Shown in pieces: positions 1 to 9,200 of a DNA stretch of 64,000 nucleotides (positions are counted from its first letter, which is position 1; every line of letters begins with the position of its first letter). Where the stretch lies: positions 1-64,000 of the forward strand of contig JAGNZK010000003.1 of NCBI GenBank assembly GCA_017984435.1, in the 5' to 3' direction. The notes beneath the pieces were generated by a model. That model ran no database searches and was not told the origin of the DNA. It saw only the letters and a list, made by a program, of their open reading frames with translations. The position numbers and the translations under genes were made by a program. This DNA is from Nitrosomonas sp. (GTDB lineage: Bacteria; Pseudomonadota; Gammaproteobacteria; Burkholderiales; Nitrosomonadaceae).

Positions 1-120
1 TACTTTTGGTCTCTTGATAAATAATGGAACCGACAAGCCTAATTGTTTCATCAATGCGCTTCCTTGCAGTGGTTAGATCTACCGAGTATTTTACAAGTTT
101 TTGGGACTTATTCAGAGTTT

Positions 121-160
121 CCTTAACTGGGGTGTCCGGTTTTACTTGACCAGGTCATCC
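121..160 (+). mobile_element. IS3-type element end fragment
   Basis: This stretch is almost the same as the sequence just after the decayed transposase at 4018-4431 (about 4427-4465). Both run from a TTAACTGG-like start to TTGACCAGGTCATCC. In the second copy it directly follows a transposase stop codon, so both are read as the 3' terminus of the same IS3-family element. Nothing recognisable from that element remains to its left, and bases 1-120 hold no gene I can name. Confidence 0.6.
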
Positions 161-161
161 C

Positions 162-225
162 CCGTTGACTTCGAGTTGCAGCAAAATGCTGCTTAACCTT
201 GTGTCCAGAATAGTGTTGACACATC
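162..225. repeat. left arm of a ~65-bp inverted repeat (IS end)
   Basis: The reverse complement of this stretch recurs at 1459-1524 with only a few differences. The two arms share the core GTGTCCAGAATAGTGTTGAC. The right arm directly follows the 3' end of a decayed IS3 orfB, so each arm is probably the 3' terminus of one IS copy. The two ends point inward toward the dehydrogenase gene at 381-1277. Confidence 0.75.
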
Positions 226-380
226 AATCCATTCTGTGGCCGAATTTACGGGGGTACCTCAATGCAAAATCAAGTTGCCTCGGGTTGATTTGGCTTTTTA
301 GGATGATTTAGCTTGCTACACACAACCTAATTTTGTAGAGTGATGAAAGCATACTCAACAACGTTAGGATATTAGAAATT

Positions 381-1277
381 ATGAAAATTAAAAATGTAAC
401 AATCGCAGGCGCCGGTGTCATGGGATCACAAATATCATGGCAAACCGCATTTAATGGATTTACTGTAAAAGTTTACGATCCATTTGAAAAGGGACTGGAA
501 AATGGAAAGCAATTGCACCAAAATTACGCCAAAAAATTTGTTGAAGAAGGTAGAGGCACACAAGAAGAGGTCAATGCAGCATTGGGTAGGATTGCCTATA
601 CAACCAATATAGAGGAAGCCTTTGCAAATGCCGACTTAATAAGTGAATCGGTGCCGGAAGATGTAAAAATTAAGAAAGAGTTTTGGCACAACGTTTCAAG
701 AATTGCCAGGGAAGATGCTATTTTAACCTCTAACTCTTCCTCATTCGTGCCAAGTAATTGGGTGGATGAGATTAAAGGCCCGGACCGTTTCTTGGCCATG
801 CACTTTTTTAGTATAGTTTGGGAGAAACCATTAACTGAAGTGATGGCCCACGGAGGAACCAACAAAGAATCCTTTAACACAGTTGTCGATTTTGTGGGGA
901 AAATAGGCTTGTCGCCAGTCCCCATTAATGTTGAGTATCCGGGATATGTTATCAATTCCCTGTTCATTCCTTGGTTATTTGCCGCTTTAAAGCTTCATTT
1001 TTTAGACATTGTAAATTACAAGATGGTCGATAAGGTGTGGATGGTTCAAAATATGAGCAAAACGGTAATGGGACCTTTTGCTCAAATGGATGAAGCTGGC
1101 CTGAACGTGGTATACCATGTTACCAAAAATGCTGCAGCAACAGATCCTGAATTGGCTATTGTGGCAGAACAGCTCAAAGAACAATATTTAGATAAAGGAA
1201 AAACAGGCGTCAACTCCGGCGAAGGTTTTTATAAATATCCTAATCCGGAGTTCGAAAATCCTTCTTTCTTTGCATAA
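381..1277 (+). CDS. 3-hydroxyacyl-CoA dehydrogenase family protein
   Basis: A 298-residue NAD-dependent dehydrogenase, the length expected for a single-module 3-hydroxybutyryl-CoA or carnitine dehydrogenase. The N-terminal Rossmann motif GAGVMGSQIS starts near residue 10. The family's catalytic positions are visible: the SNSSS loop near residue 117, His141 in AMHFFS, and the Asn of YVINS near residue 192. After His141 the usual Asn-Pro is replaced by Ser-Ile, so the substrate may be unusual. It likely oxidises or reduces a 3-hydroxyacyl substrate in the cytoplasm. It stands alone between inverted IS ends, with no other fatty-acid genes nearby, which suggests transfer. The ribosome-binding site is weak (AGGA about 10 bases upstream). 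The family call is firm; the substrate is unknown. Confidence 0.85.
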   Translation: MKIKNVTIAGAGVMGSQISWQTAFNGFTVKVYDPFEKGLENGKQLHQNYAKKFVEEGRGTQEEVNAALGRIAYTTNIEEAFANADLISESVPEDVKIKKEFWHNVSRIAREDAILTSNSSSFVPSNWVDEIKGPDRFLAMHFFSIVWEKPLTEVMAHGGTNKESFNTVVDFVGKIGLSPVPINVEYPGYVINSLFIPWLFAALKLHFLDIVNYKMVDKVWMVQNMSKTVMGPFAQMDEAGLNVVYHVTKNAAATDPELAIVAEQLKEQYLDKGKTGVNSGEGFYKYPNPEFENPSFFA

Positions 1278-1458
1278 GAAACTGCACAAAAGTCTCTAAA
1301 TCATCATAGCGCTTCCTGCCAGGAATTCGCTTTTTCAGCCCCACCGAGCCGGAGTCAAGGGTAACTTAATTCAGAAACTAAAGATGGCACAATACATGCT
1401 GCCGTTTAGTCTGTTTTATTAAATTAAGAGACTTGAACCGCCCCGGGTTTGCAGGAGA
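1278..1458. other. intergenic stretch inside the IS-bracketed segment
   Basis: This is spacer between the dehydrogenase stop codon and the right inverted-repeat arm. I see no gene in it, and no convincing terminator. Confidence 0.5.
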
Positions 1459-1524
1459 TGATGTGTCAACACTATTCTGGACACAAGGTTAAACACATTT
1501 TGCTGCAACTCGAAGTCAACGAGG
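1459..1524. repeat. right arm of the ~65-bp inverted repeat (IS end)
   Basis: Partner of the arm at 162-225, in the opposite orientation. It continues directly into the 3' end of the IS3 orfB relic on the minus strand, so it is best read as the terminus of that element. Confidence 0.75.
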
Positions 1525-1942
1525 GATATATATCCATTAGCTGAATGTAATCGCTGCCGGTTGTAAAAACACTTCGATATATTCAAACACAGCTTGCTTG
1601 GCTTCTTCCCGAGAATGAAACGTTTGATGATAGATCAATTTGGTAAGGCATGGAAGAAGCTTGCCGACACGGCGTTGCCCCAGCAATTGCCCTTCCGGCT
1701 CATGCTTTGCTGGATGCCATGCTGTTTTAGTAATTTCCGGTGACTTTCCGAGGCATATTGGCTACCCCGGTCGGTATGCCACAATAAGCCTTTTTCGGGT
1801 TTACGTTTCCAAATAGCCATCAGGAGTGCATCGTTGACTAAGTGGGCTTTCATATGCGCGGCCATTGACCAGCCCACGACTTGACGAGAAAACAAGTCGA
1901 TCACAACCGCCAGGTACAGCCAACCTTCAAGATTAAACATAA
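1525..1942 (-). pseudogene. IS3-family transposase (orfB) C-terminal relic
   Basis: Read from the minus strand, this gives the DDE integrase core of an IS3 orf[21 protein letters not shown] is followed by [10 protein letters not shown] (second Asp) and [18 protein letters not shown], where the usual final Glu (NAVSESFF) has become Ala. The frame then breaks. The rest ([24 protein letters not shown]) is readable in another frame, and a further one-base slip occurs in a T run before the last residues. The N-terminal part is missing; the fragment stops at about 1940, where an unrelated transposase piece begins on the plus strand. It is inactive. Confidence 0.85.
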
Positions 1943-2336
1943 GCCGCGATTATTGAGTGACAATGGTCCAAGTTATATTTCAAGTGAACTCGCACATTAT
2001 CTTGAGAAGCAGAATATGGCTCACACACGTGGCAAACCCTACTATCCGCAGACTCAAGGTGAAATTGAGCGCTGACATCAAACACTGCAGAACCACATTC
2101 TGCTGGAAAACTATTACTTTCCCGATGAGCTGCAAGATCGCATTCGCCAGTTTGTCGATTACTACAATCATGAACGCTACCATGAATCATGGAATAATCT
2201 AACACCGGCTGCTGTCTTTTATGGCCGGGGACAATCTATTTTGAATGAACGTGAGGAAATAAAACTGCGAACTTTAGCTATGCGTCGGCAAATGTATTAC
2301 ACTAACCAAGTAAAATCTTTAAACCTGATGAGCTAA
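1935..2336 (+). pseudogene. second IS3/integrase-type transposase, C-terminal relic
   Basis: A plus-strand fragment begins at [19 protein letters not shown] and continues through HTRGKPYYPQTQGEIER. An in-frame TGA at 2073-2075 sits where a Trp codon is expected. The same frame then runs on for 86 codons (HQTLQNHILLENYYFPDELQ and onward) to a TAA at 2334-2336. It therefore holds the last third of a transposase, with one nonsense change and no N-terminus. It is a different element from the minus-strand relic it abuts. The bases to about 2375 probably hold its right end. Confidence 0.8.
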
Positions 2337-2389
2337 AGTACCTAAACTGGTGTTTAACTTCCTACGACCTTTTAAAGACTATCCCTGAT

Positions 2390-3802
2390 TTAGAGTTGAT
2401 TTGCTTTTATGTAATCTTCGATATAATTGAATTCATCATAAGTGATCTTCCTGCGGCGCATGACCCGAAGTGCAGTACGGCGGAGTTTCTGAAGCTGGGT
2501 AGTGAGTAATTTTGATTTCGGTGAATCTCCAAGTATTTGCGTACGTCCCAGAATCGAATCAATAATTATTAGAAATCTATATACACGGTAATTTCGGAAA
2601 AACTCAATCCACATGACATAAAACGCATAGACTACGGAAAAATAAGCGCCAATGCTTGTCAGTGTGCCAATATCTAGAAAGAATGGTGGGTTATGAGTGA
2701 AGAAACGGCGAGCGCCATCATGAACTGGATAAAATAAATCTTTTGAGGGATCATTATCGATGACCCGTGCTAAATTAAGCGGTACATCCCCGAGAAGATC
2801 AAGGATATGTTCAGTCACTTTCTTCGTTATTTCATAAGCCTCATATTCTCCAAGTGCGGTTGACGCTACCAGAACGGTATGGGTACCAATAGTTTGGATT
2901 TCATTCTGAACATTCGGATAAAGTGCGGGTGGAATTGTTAAAGATTCAAGATAGGGAAAAAGTGTCTTTAAACTCGCGGTATTCGCAATAGGCAATAACT
3001 GAAACTCACTGTTCTGATGCAAAAGAGATTTAAGTACTTCGGTATGCAATCCAGCTAAAAAGAAAGCAATATCAAACTCCCCATTGATAAGCGCTTGTGC
3101 GGCTTGTTCGAAATCCAATGTATGGCCTTTTCTATCGATATTCAGATTGAAATGCTCCGCGATCAGCTTGCCCACGAAATGGGTCGAACTTCCATCTCCA
3201 CCGAGATAAACTTTTGTACCAGGTGGTATTTCTTGGAGATCATGGAGCCCTAGTTTTGAACGCACGACTACATGGAGAGGAGACTTATACAAGCTCAGCA
3301 GCGCACGCATTTTTATATCTACACCAATATTCTTAATACTAGTGTGTGCTTGAGCTGCAGCTGATGAACAATTCATGGACAATGCCGCATCTCCGAAAAA
3401 TCCATCTTCGGCAAATCCGAGGTGAGCCAGACCGGCATTTATCTGTGCATTAGTATCAAGTCCCCCGCAGGATGGCTGTAATACGAAGTTAGGCACAATA
3501 TTGAAGTGAAGTAATTGTTCAATAGGTTCCGGTGCGTTGAAAATCGTTCGAATTCGAGGAGCAATATAAGCCGTAGTACTACCCACCGGACCAGTAAGGA
3601 AAACATACTGTACGTTGGCACGGTTGATGAAAAAGATCGCGGCCGCAATCATAGGAATAAAGAACACAAAAATTAGTACTAAGCTCTTAATACTCAGGAA
3701 TGGTCGTCGTAGCTTCATATGCCTGAGTCTCCTGATACGACGATCCAATTGTTTAACATACTTGTATAGCTTAATCAGTTCTTCCGGCAATTCTTCATTC
3801 AT
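2390..3802 (-). CDS. TAXI-family TRAP-type solute receptor, membrane anchored
   Basis: A 470-residue protein whose centre resembles TAXI-type receptors of TRAP transporters. GPVGSTTAYIAPRI (from residue ~76), FAEDGFFGDAA and GTKVYLGGDGSSTHFVG are typical of the ligand-binding lobes. Unlike most of the family it has no cleavable signal. A basic N-terminus is followed by a membrane segment at about residues 38-59, and a second membrane segment lies near residues 385-410 before a basic cytoplasmic-like tail. The receptor would thus be tethered on the periplasmic face by both ends. No DctM/Q-like permease gene is next to it, so its partner is unknown. IS relics lie on both sides. The length exceeds the usual ~320 residues because of the two anchored extensions. 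Confidence 0.8.
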   Translation of the reverse strand: MNEELPEELIKLYKYVKQLDRRIRRLRHMKLRRPFLSIKSLVLIFVFFIPMIAAAIFFINRANVQYVFLTGPVGSTTAYIAPRIRTIFNAPEPIEQLLHFNIVPNFVLQPSCGGLDTNAQINAGLAHLGFAEDGFFGDAALSMNCSSAAAQAHTSIKNIGVDIKMRALLSLYKSPLHVVVRSKLGLHDLQEIPPGTKVYLGGDGSSTHFVGKLIAEHFNLNIDRKGHTLDFEQAAQALINGEFDIAFFLAGLHTEVLKSLLHQNSEFQLLPIANTASLKTLFPYLESLTIPPALYPNVQNEIQTIGTHTVLVASTALGEYEAYEITKKVTEHILDLLGDVPLNLARVIDNDPSKDLFYPVHDGARRFFTHNPPFFLDIGTLTSIGAYFSVVYAFYVMWIEFFRNYRVYRFLIIIDSILGRTQILGDSPKSKLLTTQLQKLRRTALRVMRRRKITYDEFNYIEDYIKANQL

Positions 3803-4017
3803 GACATTTTTCGCTCAAAAATTTTAGTAACTGTGAAGTCAACTCAGCAGCATATCCGTGTAAATTCGCAGCAAACAAGGAAGTAAACTCAACATATGGA
3901 ACTACCAGAGGTAAATCTCTGACTCCTTATTATATTGTAGTGCATTGTAGCTCTCTCCATGAGTCACAGTGGTCAAGTGAGGTATACTGATTTTCATGAA
4001 GTCCGAATCAAGTCTAC

Positions 4018-4431
4018 GTTGGCGACATAACCTACATTTGGACCCAGGAAGGCTGGCTGTATCTGGTTGTCGTCATTGATTTGTTTTCCAGGAAGGCAGT
4101 TGGTTGGAGCAGGACTGATAGTACGGCAGGACTCGCGGATCGCAATATGCCAGTAAAGAATACCGGCGGCTTCTGGAAATACATGGCTTTATGGGTACAT
4201 GATCCGTATTGGTGATTGTTTCGACAATGCTGTGGCTGAAAGCTTCTTCGGCAGCCTCAAACAGGAGCCAATCCACTGGCCCCGCATTACCAAACCCGCT
4301 ATGCAGCACAGCAAGATGTGCTGCACTATATTTCCATGTTTTATAACAGCCATCGATTGCATTCAGTCTTGGGATACAAAAGTCCGAATCAATATGAGCT
4401 AGAAACAAAAATGCTGAAAAAAGTCGCTTAA
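4018..4431 (+). pseudogene. IS3-family orfB relic with internal deletion
   Basis: Fragments of one orfB appear in order but in shifting frames: [20 protein letters not shown] (first Asp), then [18 protein letters not shown], then [20 protein letters not shown] (final Glu), then QQDVLHYISMFYNSHRLHS and GYKSPNQYELE. About 30-35 codons around the second Asp are lost, and at least two frameshifts are present. It is followed by the element end also seen at 121-160. It is non-functional. Confidence 0.85.
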
Positions 4432-4465
4432 CTGGGTTGTACGGTTTTACTTGACCAGGTCATCC
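4427..4465 (+). mobile_element. IS3-type element end (second copy)
   Basis: This near-copy of 121-160 immediately follows the orfB stop codon, marking it as the element's 3' terminus. It abuts a minus-strand orfA start fragment, so two IS pieces have been joined here. Confidence 0.6.
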
Positions 4466-4536
4466 TTCTGATTGCACTAAACGAACCGCTTCTTTCTTAG
4501 ATTCTTCTGTAAATACACGACGAGAATACGTTTCAT
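4466..4536 (-). pseudogene. IS3-family orfA, N-terminal fragment
   Basis: The minus strand encodes MKRYSRRVFTEESKKEAVRL, the typical start of an IS3-family OrfA helix-turn-helix protein. It has an AGGAG ribosome-binding site seven bases before the ATG at 4536. It is cut after about 24 codons by the junction with the other IS end. Confidence 0.75.
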
Positions 4537-4548
4537 AAAAACTCCTAT

Positions 4549-4574
4549 CAAGTTGATAAAATATCATCAACTTG
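4549..4574. repeat. 9-bp perfect inverted repeat upstream of the orfA fragment
   Basis: CAAGTTGAT and ATCAACTTG flank an eight-base spacer. It lies in the leader of the orfA relic, so it may be part of that element's left-end region. It could also be an operator or transcript hairpin. There is no T run that would make it a good terminator. Confidence 0.4.
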
Positions 4575-4751
4575 CCCGCCCTCAAAATCAGACCTTACCC
4601 AATGTAGGAAACACGAAATTACAAGACTAATATCTCTCTATTTTTCGAATGGTGTTTATTTTTATTACTGTATGTTTCTTAATTATCTTAAGCAAATTGC
4701 AAGTCGAAAATAAAGTGCTCCAGAAAAAATTTAAAAATAGTCGAAAACAAG

Positions 4752-6224
4752 ATGTATACCTATAGATACATTGCTCTTATCGTACTTACTCTACTGAGTA
4801 TTTCCGGTTGTGCTGTACAGCCGATAGTTGTTACAGATGATGAAAATAAATCCCGAATTACTCAAGATCTTGGTGTCTTAGAAAAAAATCATGATGCAAT
4901 TAATGGCCCAATCTCTTTAGAAGAAGCTACTGCACGAGCGCTAAAAAATAATTTGGAATTACAAATCGAGTTAACCCAAAAAGCCTTGGCTCAGAAACAA
5001 TTAAATTTGAAAAGCTATGACATGCTGCCAAAACTTGTTATCGATTTAAACTATTCCTCACGGAGCAATTATAGCGGCGCAATTAGCCGATCACTAATTA
5101 CTGGAAGAAGAACTTTGGAATCATCAACATCATCTGAGAAAGATGTGTTTGCGTCGATGCTAGGGGTGACCTGGAATATCCTCGATTTTGGTGTTTCTTA
5201 TTATCGGGCACAGCAAGCAGCTGATAATGTATTGATTCAAGAAGAACAAAAACGCTCCTCGATCAACCGGATAGTGCAAGAAGTACGCTCCGCATATTGG
5301 CGTGCCGTGAGTTATCAGCGACTCATTTCGCGCATGCTAGGTTTAAAAGCTGAGATTCGGGAATCGCTGAGTCAGATTGATCAAATGGATGTGGAGCAGT
5401 TGAATAATCCTAAGATCAATTTTACTTATAAGCGGGATCTGCTAGGTATCGAGCGGGAAATTGGATTGTTGCAAAGAAATTTATCGGTTGCGAAATCGCA
5501 ATTGGCCGTACTGATGAGTATCAGGCCGGGTATGGATTTTTCATTGGTTATTCCAGAGAGAGGAGAATTTGCCAATAAGATCAACCTTGAAGTAGAAGAA
5601 ATGGAACAAATTGCATTGGAAAGTCGCCCAGAATTGCGCGAGTTGTTTTATAAGAAACGTGCTAACGCAAAAGAAACACGGGCTGCTATTTTACAAATGC
5701 TTCCGGGTATCGAGATGAGTTCGCGGTATAACTACAACTCCAACAGTTTTCTCTTTAATGGTGATTGGTTAAGTTTAGGATCACAACTGTCATGGAATTT
5801 GATCAGCATTATTTCCATGCCGGCAAGATTGGATGAACTGGATACTAAAGAAAAGTTATTGGATGTCGAACGTTTAGCTATGAGTATGGCGGTATTGGCG
5901 CAAGTTCATGTCAGTTTGGCGCAGTTTGGTAATCTCAGTGAAGAATATCGGGTGTCCTATAATTTTTATTTGATGCAAAAGAAAATTATAGAGCAATCAC
6001 GGATAGAAGCTCAGTTAGGCAAAATTAGTCGGCATATATTGATTCGAGAAGAGCTGAATACACTATTAGCGGAAGCACGTACCGACAGTATTTATTCTGA
6101 TCTTGAGAACGCTTATGCAGGAATCTATGTTTCATTAGGTTTGGATCCAATTCCAGGCGATCTTGATATAAAAGATTTATCTGAGTTAACTGAAAAATTA
6201 ACTAGTCACTGGCAAAGGCATTGA
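4752..6224 (+). CDS. TolC-like outer membrane efflux lipoprotein
   Basis: A 490-residue member of the outer-membrane efflux (TolC/OEP) family, forming the outer-membrane channel of a tripartite exporter. A lipoprotein signal with LLSISGC puts the lipidated Cys near residue 20. The repeated long helices of the family follow, with ISLEEATARALKNNLELQIE near residue 54 and a second half beginning near LEVEEMEQIALESRPELRE. The length fits the family. It is the first gene of the export locus and lies 44 bases before the giant surface-protein gene, so co-transcription is likely. I see no strong ribosome-binding site. The long AT-rich leader (4575-4751) probably holds the locus promoter. The family call is firm; its place in this export apparatus follows from context. 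Confidence 0.88.
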   Translation: MYTYRYIALIVLTLLSISGCAVQPIVVTDDENKSRITQDLGVLEKNHDAINGPISLEEATARALKNNLELQIELTQKALAQKQLNLKSYDMLPKLVIDLNYSSRSNYSGAISRSLITGRRTLESSTSSEKDVFASMLGVTWNILDFGVSYYRAQQAADNVLIQEEQKRSSINRIVQEVRSAYWRAVSYQRLISRMLGLKAEIRESLSQIDQMDVEQLNNPKINFTYKRDLLGIEREIGLLQRNLSVAKSQLAVLMSIRPGMDFSLVIPERGEFANKINLEVEEMEQIALESRPELRELFYKKRANAKETRAAILQMLPGIEMSSRYNYNSNSFLFNGDWLSLGSQLSWNLISIISMPARLDELDTKEKLLDVERLAMSMAVLAQVHVSLAQFGNLSEEYRVSYNFYLMQKKIIEQSRIEAQLGKISRHILIREELNTLLAEARTDSIYSDLENAYAGIYVSLGLDPIPGDLDIKDLSELTEKLTSHWQRH

Positions 6225-6268
6225 TATTTTTAGAAACTAATTTTTCCAGCAAGTAGGTCTAAGCATCT

Positions 6269-9200
6269 ATGGCTAAGTCAAAGAAACCGATCAATTCTAT
6301 AATTAATAATGGAATCGGTGCAAAAAAAAGTTCATTAGGTATGCTGTGGCAGCTTGAACAGAGAATGATGTTTGATGGTGCCGCTATTAGCACAGCTTCA
6401 GAAGTTATCGACTCAACCCTGTTGACACAGTACGAATCTGGCATAACAAGAAATAACCTGACAGAAACCTCTTTTGTCGAAACCAATGGTCAATTAGTTA
6501 CCGCTAATTTATCTGTGCAAACGGATAGTAGGAATCCATTATTTCAGAATAGTAGCTTGGAAGAATGGCTGACTGATTATACGGTTCCCACTGGCTCTAT
6601 CAATGAAATTGTATTTGTCGACACCCGTGTTGAGGGTTATGAAAAAATCCTGGCTGGAATCGATAGTAATGTTCAAGTTATTTTATTGGATCAGCATCGG
6701 GATGGCATAGAGCAAATCGCAACCTATTTGTCGCAGCAACCACCCATGGATTCAATACACATTATTTCTCATGGTAGTTCGGGTTCTTTGCAGCTGGGCA
6801 CCGGCACCCTCACCCACGACTCGATGACGGGGCGGTACGCCGACGAACTGGTCACCATCCAGCAGGCGTTGTCTGAACAAGCGGATCTTCTCGTCTATGG
6901 CTGCAACTTTGCCGAAGGTGATGTGGGGCAGGAGGCGGTCACCCTACTGGGTCAACTGACCGGGGCCGATGTGACAGTCGGCACAGACTCCACAGAGCTA
7001 GATGACGAGAGTGTGCCGGTCACTCCGACTACGTCAGGAGTAGTCGATCGCACGGAACTCGTCTTCGTAGACGGCAATGTTGCCGAGTACGGGTTGCTGG
7101 TGAGTCGTATTCAAGCGCAATCGGCCCACGTTGAGGTCATCGTACTCGATCCATATGCGGACGGCGTACAGGCGATCACCGCGGCACTATCCCGATACGA
7201 GCCTGGGACCGTGGATGCTGTGCATATCCTCTCCCATGGCGTTGAAGGCGGTATCCAAGTCGGAAGCACGTGGATCAATCAGTTTTCACTCCAGTGGCAA
7301 GCGGACATCATCGCCTCATGGGGGCAGGCAATGACGGCCTCCGCCGATATCATGCTCTGGGGTTGCGATGTAGCCGCCACCGCCGAGGGCCAAACCTTTG
7401 TGAACCGCTTGGCTGAAATCACCGGTGCCGATGTTGCGGCCAGCACCGATGCCACGGGGCATGCGCTAGTCGGGGGGGATTGGCAGCTGGAGTATGCAAC
7501 CGCGCACATCGAAGCCCAGGAATATAGCGCCGGCGAACTGAGCGATTGGGTCGATGTCCTGGCGATCACCGCCAACGGAACGGCCACCTCATCTCAAGCG
7601 ACAAGTGTCACCAGCTTGACGTGGTCGCACACGGTCGCCACCGGTTCCAACCGTGCACTCTTCGTCACGCTTGCCATAGACGGACTCGGTCCGGGTGTGA
7701 ACGGGGTGACATATGGAGGAGTCGCTCTGACTCAGGTGGGTCGTACCACCGGCAATCACGCAGTCGAAATCTGGCGCCTGCTCAGCCCTGCCGCCGGTTC
7801 CGCAGATGTGGTGGTAAGCCTTGGGGGGGCGACAGACATCAAGGGCGGGGCCGTGACGTATAACGGGGTCGAACAGACCACGCCTACCGGCACCTACGCC
7901 GGTGCCAGTGGAACAGGGACGACAGCCAGTGTGGACGTGTCCAGTGCGACCGGTGGATTGGTGCTCGATATCACGAACTGGGACAACAATCCCAGCGGGT
8001 ATTCAACAGGAACGGGGCAATCTGACATATGGAACCTCACTAACTCGGCCCATCGTGCGGTGTCGACGACGGAAGCCGGCGCCGCAACGGTCACGATGAG
8101 CAGCACCGTTTCTGCTTCCAATCAATGGGAAATCGGTGCCGTATCTATCAACGCCGCAGAAAACGTCTCGCCGACGCTTACGGATACAACCTTGTCTATC
8201 ACGGTAGCGGAGGATGCGGGGGCGCCGAGTGGTGCCGTAGGCTCTCTCATCAGCACGTTCACCGGAGGCATCACCGATGCAGATACCGGCGCGTCGAAGG
8301 GCATTGCCATTACCGGGACCAACGAGACGAATGGGAACTGGTATTACACGATCAACGGCGGCAGCACCTGGACGGCCGTCGGATCAGTGAGCAACAGCTC
8401 GGCGCTCTTGCTGGCGGATAATGGCAGCACGCGCCTGTATTTTTCGCCGAGCGCTGATTACAACGGGACGGTCAGTAATGGGATCACGTTCCGCGCCTGG
8501 GATCAGACTAGTGACAGCGCGGGCACGAAGGTGAGTACGGCAAGCAGTGGAGGCACGACTGCCTTCTCCAGCGCCACCGATACTGTGGATGTAAGCGTGA
8601 CCGCCGTCAACGATGTGCCGATCAATGTCGTTCCTGCTGCGCAGAGTACGAACGAGGATACGAACCTGGTTTTCTCCTCCGGCAATGGCAATCAAATTTC
8701 GATCACGGATCCTGACTCGAGCGGGGCCAGCTTTGAAGTCACGATCTCGGTGACCAACGGCAGTCTCACGGTGGCTGGCACGACCGGCTTGACCTTTGTG
8801 TCGGGCGATGGGACAGCCGATCCGTCCATGACCATTCGTGGCACTGTGACGAATATTAACAACGCTCTGAATGGAGTGAGTTTTGTTCCCACAAACAACT
8901 ACAACGGTGGTGCGGTGCTGACCATCGCCACGACGGATTCTACGTTGGTGAATTTGAATCTCGACGTGAATCTTCAAGCACGGTACACCTTCGAGGGAAA
9001 TGCCGACGATGTCGCAGCGGGGCTAGTACAGAACGGCACGCTTACCAATGGTGCATCCATTGTCACGGATGGAACGCGCGGTCAGGTGGTGAGTCTCGAC
9101 GGGGCGAATGACTATGTGCAAATCAATGGGGTATTTGGAGGGCCCACTAATGTAACGCTGGTTGCCTGGGTGAAGCTTAATTCAGGGTCAGCGAATGCGG

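Noticed and set aside
1-120. Possible gene fragment at the window's left edge
   Set aside because: No frame gives a recognisable protein; it could be part of an IS or of an upstream gene, but nothing supports a call.
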